Source of the DNA: an uncultured Opitutia bacterium
GTDB taxonomy: Bacteria; Verrucomicrobiota; Verrucomicrobiia; Opitutales; Opitutaceae
Assembly: GCA_903862955.1 (NCBI GenBank)
Contig: CAIPAH010000024.1
Span: forward strand, 186,001 to 250,000
DNA: 64,000 bases
Direction: 5' to 3'
Shown: positions 8,231-14,535 of the stretch, piece after piece
Layout: the number at the start of each line of letters is the position of its first letter
Position numbering within the stretch: the first letter of the stretch is position 1
Notes under the pieces: model-generated
Seen by the model: only the letters and a program-made list of their open reading frames with translations
What the model was told of the DNA's origin: nothing
Databases searched by the model: none
Program-made: the position numbers and the translations under genes

Positions 8231-8758
8231 TTGAACTCGCCACAGCTGCACGCCTACTGGCGCATGGAATACATCGAGGCGCCGCGCTATCCCGCCGCGC
8301 TGAAGCGCCCGTTTACCGACCTCCCGGCCTTGGGCGACGACAAGACCGCGCTGATCGTCCATCGCACGCGGCTCTCGTATCTCCTGCTCAACCGCTTTCC
8401 CTACAACCCCGGCCATCTGCTGGCCGTGCCGTATCGCGAGGTGACAGACCTCGAGCAGCTCACGCCCGCCGGCCGCGCCGACCTGATGGAGATCATGACG
8501 TTCGCCAAGCGCCTGCTCGCCGCGACGCTCAAGCCGCAGGGTTTCAACATCGGTTTCAACCTGGGCTCCGCCGCCGGCGGCAGCATCGCCCACCTTCACG
8601 GCCACATCGTCCCCCGCTGGAACGGCGACAACAACTTCATGCCCGTCCTCGGCCACACCCGCATCCTGCCGCAATCCCTCGACGCCACATGGGAAAAGCT
8701 GAATGCCGCCGCCCCTAAGCTGGCGAAGAAGCGGCGAGGCCGCCGCAGCTGCCAATGA
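8231..8758 (+). CDS. HIT-domain nucleotide hydrolase/transferase (Ap4A phosphorylase-like)
   Basis: The protein belongs to the histidine-triad superfamily. The catalytic triad is in AHLHGHIVPRW, preceded by NPGHLLAVPYREV. The N-terminal LHAYWRMEYIEAP matches the 'W-R-M-E-Y-I' start common in bacterial HIT proteins of the Ap4A type. That places the true start upstream of the ATG at 8264; I chose the TTG at 8231 (175 residues), but a CTG at 8246 is also possible. The likely reaction is hydrolysis or phosphorolysis of a dinucleoside polyphosphate or an adenylylated nucleotide. The basic C-terminal tail runs into a palindromic repeat that contains the stop codon. Confidence 0.85.
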   Translation: MNSPQLHAYWRMEYIEAPRYPAALKRPFTDLPALGDDKTALIVHRTRLSYLLLNRFPYNPGHLLAVPYREVTDLEQLTPAGRADLMEIMTFAKRLLAATLKPQGFNIGFNLGSAAGGSIAHLHGHIVPRWNGDNNFMPVLGHTRILPQSLDATWEKLNAAAPKLAKKRRGRRSCQ

Positions 8759-8840
8759 CTAATTTCTAATGACTAATGCCAACCCGTCCGCCCGCGCCCA
8801 CCCACCGCTTCCGTCACTAGACATTAGACATTTCCCATTC
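8753..8840. repeat. palindromic intergenic repeat (AATGACTAATTTCTAATGACTAATG type)
   Basis: The left arm (8754-8778) and right arm (about 8815-8840) are imperfect reverse complements built from ATTAG/CTAAT units. The element contains the stop codon of the HIT gene and ends five bases before the TTG start of phoH, so it occupies the whole spacer. Confidence 0.65.
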
Positions 8841-8844
8841 CCCC

Positions 8845-9855
8845 TTGCCCGCCAAAACCCTCCATTTTCCCAGTCCGCGGCACCTCCATTCGCTTTACGC
8901 GGGTCGGGAGGAAAACCTCGCGCACGCGGAACGCACGTTTGGCGTGAAGCTCATCACGCGCGAGGGCTGGCTCAAGATCGAGCCCGCCGCCGGCGCCTCC
9001 GCCGCGGACGCCGCCGGTCCGATCGCGCGCACCGAGGCCCTGTTCAACTTCCTCAATGAGGCCCGCGGCCAGGGCATGACAATCCGCACGCCCGACTTCC
9101 ATCGCATCGCCGACGGTTTCGCCCGCGGCGAGGGCGAGCAGATGCGCGCCCTCATCGACGAGCCGCTCGTCATCGCCACCAACCGCAAGAGCATCGTCCC
9201 GAAAACGCTCGGCCAGAAACTCTATCTCCAGTCGATGCTCGCCCACCCGATCGTCTTCGGCATCGGCCCGGCCGGCACCGGCAAAACCTACCTCGCCATG
9301 GCCGCGGCCGTCTCGGCGCTCCTGCGCAACGAGGTGGAGCGCATCATCCTCACCCGCCCCGCGGTCGAGGCCGGCGAGACCCTCGGGTTTCTCCCGGGCG
9401 ACCTCCGCGAAAAGATCCTGCCCTACTTGCGCCCGCTCTACGACGCGCTGGGCGACATGCTCGATCCCGAGGACACCGCGCGCCTCACCGAGAAGGGCAT
9501 CATCGAGATCGCCCCGCTCGCCTACATGCGCGGCCGCACGCTCTCGCACGCGTTCGTCGTGCTGGACGAAGCGCAGAATGCCACGGCCGAGCAAATGATG
9601 ATGTTTCTCACCCGGCTGGGCGACGATTCCCGCATGGTGGTGACCGGTGACATCACGCAAATCGACCTGCCGCGCCACAAATCCAGCGGGCTCCTTGAGG
9701 TTCGCCACATCCTCGCCGACATCCCCGGCATCGATTTCCACACGTTCAGTGGCGCCGACGTCGTGCGCCACCCGCTCGTCCAGAAGATCATCGAGGCCTA
9801 CGACCAGTATCGCAACCCGATGAACTCGGAGAACGGCGCCCCCGAAAAGCGCTGA
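8845..9855 (+). CDS. phoH: PhoH-like ATPase (YbeZ)
   Basis: The 336-residue protein is a PhoH/YbeZ ATPase, associated with YbeY in RNA processing and ribosome quality control. Walker A is GIGPAGTGKTYLA (about residues 138-150), the ILTRPAVEAGE motif follows, and Walker B is VVLDEAQNAT; MVVTGDITQID completes the core. Start is TTG at 8845, just after a palindromic repeat. The downstream 7TM-HD gene and ybeY give the classic phoH-HD-ybeY order. Confidence 0.95.
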   Translation: MPAKTLHFPSPRHLHSLYAGREENLAHAERTFGVKLITREGWLKIEPAAGASAADAAGPIARTEALFNFLNEARGQGMTIRTPDFHRIADGFARGEGEQMRALIDEPLVIATNRKSIVPKTLGQKLYLQSMLAHPIVFGIGPAGTGKTYLAMAAAVSALLRNEVERIILTRPAVEAGETLGFLPGDLREKILPYLRPLYDALGDMLDPEDTARLTEKGIIEIAPLAYMRGRTLSHAFVVLDEAQNATAEQMMMFLTRLGDDSRMVVTGDITQIDLPRHKSSGLLEVRHILADIPGIDFHTFSGADVVRHPLVQKIIEAYDQYRNPMNSENGAPEKR

Positions 9856-9889
9856 CCCACCGCCCGAATCGAACTTCGACAATTTAAAC

Positions 9890-12250
9890 ATGTCCGTCCG
9901 CAACCAGCTCAAGCTCCTCGTCGGCGGCCTCAACGCGCGCCGTGCCGGGCATTCCGCCTCCCCCCACTCCGCCACGCGGGAGTTCTTCGACCGCAGCCGC
10001 CTGGTCGCCGTGCTGATCTTCGTCGCGACGGTCACCGCGATTGTCCTCATCAGCTCGGCCGGCCTCACCACGCTCAACGTCCCCGTCCTCCCCAACCAGC
10101 TCGCCACGGCGCGCGTCGCCGCCGCCACCGCCTTCACCTATCAAAGCCTCGAGCAGACCAGCGCCGCCAGCGACCAGTTGATCAACCGCCTGCCGCCCGT
10201 TTACCGCCTCGATCTCGAGGCCTCCCGGCGCTTCGAGTCTGCCGCGCGCGAACTGCTGGCCGGGCTCGACGCCTATGAGCGCGACCATCCGGCGAACGCC
10301 CTCGTCCTCGGCAACCGCCGCGCCGAATTTGCCGCATTGGTCGATGCCTTCAACGCCCGCGGGCCCTACCACGCCAGCGTCGAGGACGTGGGCGCGGTTT
10401 TCACGGCCGGCGACGCCAAAGCCCGCGCCGCGCTGTTCGAGAACGGCCTCGCCGCCCTTCGCGACATCGCCAACGAGGGCGTGCATGACGACGCCCTGGG
10501 CGGCACCGCCCCGGGCAGCGTGACCGTCTTCCAAGTCGTGCGGCCCACCGGTGAGGTCGCCATTCGCCCGGTCCAGTCGATGGAGGAGGCCATGACTTTC
10601 CTCCGTGTGAACCTCGCCGTCGAGAGCCTCCCGCGCCCCACGGCGCTCGCGCTCTTCCGCTTTTTCAGCACCGGCCTGACCGCCAATCTCGTCTTCGATC
10701 ACGACGCCACCCAGGCCCGCGAGGTCGCCACGCGCCGCCAGGTGAAACCCGTGCTGGTCAGCGTCGCCCGCGGCCAGACCATCATCGAGCCCGGCGAGCG
10801 CGTCTCCCCGGGACAATACGAGATGCTCATGGCGTATCGCCGCTACCTGCGGGAACACACGGACACGCCCTTTGACGAGGGCCTCACGCTGTTCGGCCGC
10901 ATCCTCCTCGTGCTCTCGATGGTGATTGCGAGCGTGATTTACATCCGCCTCGAGGATCGCGAGACGCTCCAGCGCAACGGCCGCCTCGGCCTCCTCTCGC
11001 TCGTCGTCATCGTCAACCTCGCCATCGTCCGCCTCGTCTACTCGATCGGTGGCCTCGACTTTTTCACGCACGACGGTTCCTGGGCCTCCACGCTCCCCTA
11101 CGTCGCGCCCACCGCGCTCGCGCCCCTGATCGTCGCCATCCTGATCGACGCCGGCTCCGCCATCTTCATGGCGCTGCTGATTTCGATCTTCACCGGCGTA
11201 ATCTACGGCAATCGCCTCGACCTCGTCGTCCTCACCTTCCTCGCCTCGCTCGTCGCCATCTTCGGCTGCCGCGAGGTGCACAAGCGCGGCCGCGTCGTCC
11301 GTGCCGCCGCCGCCGGCGGCCTGACGCTCGCGCTCTTCGCCCTGCCGATCGGCTTCGCCGACCAGGTGCCGTTCGCCACCCTCGCCCGCCAGATGACCGC
11401 GGCGCTCGCCACCGGCCTGCTCACCGGCATGGCCGTCGTGGGCGTGCTCCCCGTCCTCGAGTCGCTCTTCAAGCGCACCACCGACATCACGCTGCTCGAG
11501 CTGACCGACTACAACCACCCACTGCTCCGCCAGCTGCAACTCGACGCCCCCGGCACTTACCACCACTCGCTCGTCGTCGCCCAACTCGCCGAGAATGCCG
11601 CCAACGCCATCGGCGCCAACCCGCTGCTCGCCCGCGTCTGCGCGCTGTTCCACGACATCGGCAAGACGCCCCACGCCGCCTACTTCACCGAGAACCAGCG
11701 CAACAGCGTCAATCCCCACGACGGCCTGACGCCCACCGCCTCCGCCTCCATCATCAAGCAACACGTGACGGACGGCGTCGAACTTGCCCGCCGCCACCGC
11801 CTGCCCCGCACGGTCCTCGATGTCATCCAGCAGCATCACGGCACCACCCTCGTGCGCTCGTTCTACCTGCGCGCCGTCGAGCAATCCCGCGTCCCGTTCC
11901 CCGTCAAGAACCTCCCGCCCTCCGCGCCGCTGCTGCCGCCGCCCGTCGAGGCCGCCTTCCGCTACGAGGGACCCAAACCGCAATTCAAGGAAAGCGCCGT
12001 GATTTCGCTCGCCGACGGCGTCGAAGCCGCCACGCGCTCGCTGCGCTCCGTCACCGCCGAGCAGCTCGGCCCGCTGATTGACCGCATCGTGGGCGACCGC
12101 GTCGCCGACGGCCAGCTGGACGAGGCGCCGATCACCTTCGAGGAGCTCGCCAAGATGAAGAACAGCTTCCAGTTCACGCTGCTCAATATGCTGCACGCCC
12201 GCGTCGCCTACCCGTCCGGCGACCCCGCGAGCGCCGAGGAAAAGGCGTGA
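9890..12250 (+). CDS. 7TM-HD family phosphodiesterase (PgpH/YqfF-like)
   Basis: The 786-residue membrane protein matches the PgpH family, whose characterised members hydrolyse c-di-AMP. It has a first membrane segment near residues 40-58, an extracytoplasmic 7TMR-HDED domain, a block of seven membrane helices (about 330-510), and a cytoplasmic HD domain. The HD motif is in ALFHDIGKT, preceded by GTYHHSLVVAQLAENAA and followed by QQHHGTT. It lies 34 bases after phoH and before ybeY, as in many bacteria. c-di-AMP specificity is known for the family and inferred here. Confidence 0.93.
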   Translation: MSVRNQLKLLVGGLNARRAGHSASPHSATREFFDRSRLVAVLIFVATVTAIVLISSAGLTTLNVPVLPNQLATARVAAATAFTYQSLEQTSAASDQLINRLPPVYRLDLEASRRFESAARELLAGLDAYERDHPANALVLGNRRAEFAALVDAFNARGPYHASVEDVGAVFTAGDAKARAALFENGLAALRDIANEGVHDDALGGTAPGSVTVFQVVRPTGEVAIRPVQSMEEAMTFLRVNLAVESLPRPTALALFRFFSTGLTANLVFDHDATQAREVATRRQVKPVLVSVARGQTIIEPGERVSPGQYEMLMAYRRYLREHTDTPFDEGLTLFGRILLVLSMVIASVIYIRLEDRETLQRNGRLGLLSLVVIVNLAIVRLVYSIGGLDFFTHDGSWASTLPYVAPTALAPLIVAILIDAGSAIFMALLISIFTGVIYGNRLDLVVLTFLASLVAIFGCREVHKRGRVVRAAAAGGLTLALFALPIGFADQVPFATLARQMTAALATGLLTGMAVVGVLPVLESLFKRTTDITLLELTDYNHPLLRQLQLDAPGTYHHSLVVAQLAENAANAIGANPLLARVCALFHDIGKTPHAAYFTENQRNSVNPHDGLTPTASASIIKQHVTDGVELARRHRLPRTVLDVIQQHHGTTLVRSFYLRAVEQSRVPFPVKNLPPSAPLLPPPVEAAFRYEGPKPQFKESAVISLADGVEAATRSLRSVTAEQLGPLIDRIVGDRVADGQLDEAPITFEELAKMKNSFQFTLLNMLHARVAYPSGDPASAEEKA

Positions 12251-12265
12251 GCCAGCCCGGATTTG

Positions 12266-12347
12266 CCCGCGAATCACGCGAATGAACGCGAATGCGGATC
12301 TGGCTTTTCGCCTCTCAAGATTCGCGTGAATTCGCGTCCTTTCGCGG
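12266..12347. repeat. family B palindromic repeat, copy 1
   Basis: The left arm CCGCGAATCACGCGAAT and the right arm, which reads CCGCGAAAGGACGCGAAT on the other strand, are imperfect reverse complements built from (A)CGCGAAT units. The element fills the spacer between the HD gene and ybeY. A second copy is at 47771-47850. Confidence 0.75.
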
Positions 12348-12367
12348 TTAAATAAATCCCGAACCCG

Positions 12368-12898
12368 ATGCCGCCCCGCGAAATCCTGATCGCCAACCGC
12401 CACCCGCGCCTGAGCCTCGACCGCCGCGCCGTGGCCCGCGTGATCCACACCCTCGACGCCAAATTTTTCGCTTCCGCTTCCGGCCAATCGAAAATCGAGC
12501 CTGCCCGCCGTAGCCTTGGCGCAGGAGGGAATCGAAAATCGAAAATTCCCGAGGGCGAGATCTCCCTCGTCTTCCTGACCGACCCCGCCCTCGCCCAGCT
12601 CCACGCCGACTTCCTCGCCGACCCCACGCCCACGGACGTCATCACCTTCGCCGGCGCCCCCGCCGCCGGCACCGCCGGTGAAATCTGCATCTCCGCCGAC
12701 GCCGCCCTCCGCCAAGCAGGCCGCCGCCGAGACTTTTCCGCCGAACTCATCCTCTACCTCGTCCACGGCTGGCTGCACCTCGCCGGCTACGACGACCTCC
12801 AGCCCGCCAAGAAACGCCACATGCGCCGCGCCGAATCCCGCGCTCTCCGCCTCCTCCGCACCGCCGGCGCCATTCCGAAGTTTACGCTGCGTCGCTGA
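12368..12898 (+). CDS. ybeY: YbeY endoribonuclease (rRNA maturation factor)
   Basis: The 176-residue metalloprotein acts in 16S rRNA 3'-end maturation and ribosome quality control. The core PTDVITFAG motif and the zinc site LVHGWLHLAGYDD are clear. The third ligand position of the usual H-G-x-L-H-L-x-G-Y-D-H motif is Asp here. About 25 residues (roughly 38-62, from ASASGQ to NRKSKIPEG) have no counterpart in usual YbeY. They are encoded by repeat DNA that contains AATCGAAAATCG twice. The frame stays open, and the insertion lies between the first helix and the next strand, a position that may be tolerated. Confidence 0.92.
   Translation: MPPREILIANRHPRLSLDRRAVARVIHTLDAKFFASASGQSKIEPARRSLGAGGNRKSKIPEGEISLVFLTDPALAQLHADFLADPTPTDVITFAGAPAAGTAGEICISADAALRQAGRRRDFSAELILYLVHGWLHLAGYDDLQPAKKRHMRRAESRALRLLRTAGAIPKFTLRR
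12484..12549. repeat. repeat DNA inserted in frame within ybeY
   Basis: The stretch has CCAATCGAAAATCGA at its left and GGAATCGAAAATCGAAAATT at its right, enclosing a CCGTAGCCTTGGCGCAGGAGG block that looks like intergenic filler. The same CCAATCGAAAATCGAAAAT string forms the 3' end of pyrR at 26612. Confidence 0.65.
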
Positions 12899-13031
12899 CC
12901 CGCCTCGTTCGGTAGGCGGAATTGGCAAGCCCACTCCAATTTTCACTCGTCGCGCTCTTCGCGGGCGTCGCGAGACCCCCACGCAAAAACCCTTTGCGTC
13001 CGCCGCGTTTCCGGCGACCGTAGCCCCCGTC

Positions 13032-13700
13032 ATGGCCATCCGTCCGTCCAAGCACATTGTCACTGTCCGCACTGCGTTTTTCTCGGGTCTGCTGCTGCTC
13101 GCGCCGCTTGCCGTCACCGTCTGGGCCTTCCTCTGGATCATCGGCATCATCGGCGGCAGCTTCCGCCCTCTGTTCGACCTCGTCCTGCCGACGCGGCTCC
13201 AAAGCCTCCCGTTTGTCTGGGACGTCGCCGTCACCATCGTCGTTTTCGGCCTGATCACGCTCTTCGGCTTCATCTCCCACTACTTGTTCGGCAAATACCT
13301 CCTCGATCTCGGCGAACGCGTCATCCTCGGCATTCCCGGCGTCAGCACCGTCTACAACTCGGTCAAGCAGGTCGTCTCCACCTTCAGCACCCAGAACCGC
13401 AACCTCTTCAGCAAGGTCGTGCTCGTCCAGTATCCCCGTCCTGGCATCTGGTCCATCGGCTTTCTCACCAGCAAAACCCAGGCCGAGGCGCAGCATCGCC
13501 TCGGACGGGAGCTCTGGTCGGTCTTCGTGCCCACCTCGCCCAATCCCACCAGCGGCTTCGTGCTGCTGCTGCCGCCGGACGAGATCACCGAACTCGATAT
13601 GTCCGTCGGCGACGGCATGAAACTCGTCATCTCGGGCGGCGGCGTCGTGCCGCCGTTCCAGCCCGCGGACGCCAAAAAGCGCTCCACCGTCTCGACCTAA
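13032..13700 (+). CDS. DUF502 family inner-membrane protein
   Basis: The 222-residue protein has two N-terminal membrane helices (about 13-36 and 55-80), a GIPGVSTVYNSVKQ motif and a VPTSPNPTSGFVLLLP motif. These are the hallmarks of the DUF502 family, widespread in bacteria and chloroplasts and of unknown biochemical role. The start ATG at 13032 leaves a 133-base gap from ybeY. It ends four bases before recO and is probably co-transcribed with it. Confidence 0.88.
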   Translation: MAIRPSKHIVTVRTAFFSGLLLLAPLAVTVWAFLWIIGIIGGSFRPLFDLVLPTRLQSLPFVWDVAVTIVVFGLITLFGFISHYLFGKYLLDLGERVILGIPGVSTVYNSVKQVVSTFSTQNRNLFSKVVLVQYPRPGIWSIGFLTSKTQAEAQHRLGRELWSVFVPTSPNPTSGFVLLLPPDEITELDMSVGDGMKLVISGGGVVPPFQPADAKKRSTVST

Positions 13701-13704
13701 GCGC

Positions 13705-14349
13705 GTGCCGGGCCTCCCGCTCCAGACCGACGCCTTCGTCCTGCTGAAACGCCCGCCCACCGACGCGTTCCAGGGTCTCCAAGTTTTCTCGGTCGAGCAC
13801 GGCGCACTGCTCATCCACCAGCGACTGCCCAAGTCCGTCCGCCGCGCGGCGAGTCCCGCCCAAGCTGCCGCCACGCGCGTGACGCTTGACCTCTTCGACG
13901 AAGTTTCCCTCCGCATGGAAAGCTCCAACCAAGGCGCAACCTGGTTCGTGACGGAGGCGCGCCTCATCACGCGCCACGCCGACATCGGTCGCAGCTACGC
14001 GACCCTGCAGGCCGCATCCGCCCTCGCCGGGCTCGTCGCCCGCAATCCCATGCACGAGGACAGTCGCGCCTCCGTCGCCGCGCTGCTGCGCCAGGCGTTT
14101 GCCTCGTTCGCCGCGGGCGCCCGGCCCGACTTCGTCTGGTTCAAGAGCCTGTATTGCTTCGCCCGCGACGAGGGTTACCCGGTGAAACAGCAATGGTTTC
14201 CCACGCTGCCCGCCGAGGACCGCGAGAACGTCGCCCAACTGCTCAACCGTCCGCTTGCCGAACAGACCGCCGCGCCCGCCGCCGTCCTCCGCCTGCAAGC
14301 CCGCCTCGAGGAATACCTCACCGGCCACACGGAGATCCTGCTGGGATGA
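13705..14349 (+). CDS. recO: RecO-like DNA repair protein
   Basis: The 214-residue protein shows weak but consistent RecO features: an N-terminal OB-fold beginning TDAFVLLKRPP, with FSVEHGALLIHQRLPKS, then a helical domain with RSYATLQAASALAGLV and a FVWFKSLYCFARDEGYPV segment. The usual zinc-binding cysteine cluster is not evident. Position at the end of a phoH-HD-ybeY cluster is where recO is commonly found. RecO would help RecR load RecA in gap repair; recF is at 62.4 kb in this window. Start is GTG at 13705. Confidence 0.72.
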   Translation: MPGLPLQTDAFVLLKRPPTDAFQGLQVFSVEHGALLIHQRLPKSVRRAASPAQAAATRVTLDLFDEVSLRMESSNQGATWFVTEARLITRHADIGRSYATLQAASALAGLVARNPMHEDSRASVAALLRQAFASFAAGARPDFVWFKSLYCFARDEGYPVKQQWFPTLPAEDRENVAQLLNRPLAEQTAAPAAVLRLQARLEEYLTGHTEILLG

Positions 14350-14361
14350 GACTCCGGAAGG

Positions 14362-14477
14362 TTGGCCACAAAAAGGCCCAAGGGGTCAGGTGCTGCGACG
14401 GAGTCGACATCGCGCCTATAGGCGCGCGGGAGACTCACGACGAAGTCCCGGAAACTTTTGTGCCTCTTCGTGGCCAA
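14362..14477. repeat. family A palindromic repeat, copy 2
   Basis: Arms begin TTGGCCACAAAAAGGCCCAA and end with the reverse complement of TTGGCCACGAAGAGGCACAA. The centre includes CGCGCCTATAGGCGCG, a small palindrome also present in modified form in copy 3 (63540). Immediately downstream (about 14500-14530) is a different TTTCGTGGTGTTCGTGTG-type repeat that runs to the helicase start. Confidence 0.8.
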
Positions 14478-14535
14478 ACTTCCGAGGTTTGCCTTCCGGA
14501 CCTTTCGTGGTGTTCGTGTGTTTCGTGGTAACCTC

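Noticed and set aside
9884-13273. Very long open frame on the minus strand opposite phoH-region genes
   Set aside because: It is the antisense shadow of the HD gene and ybeY, Arg/Gly/Ala-rich with no domains. High GC keeps antisense frames open.
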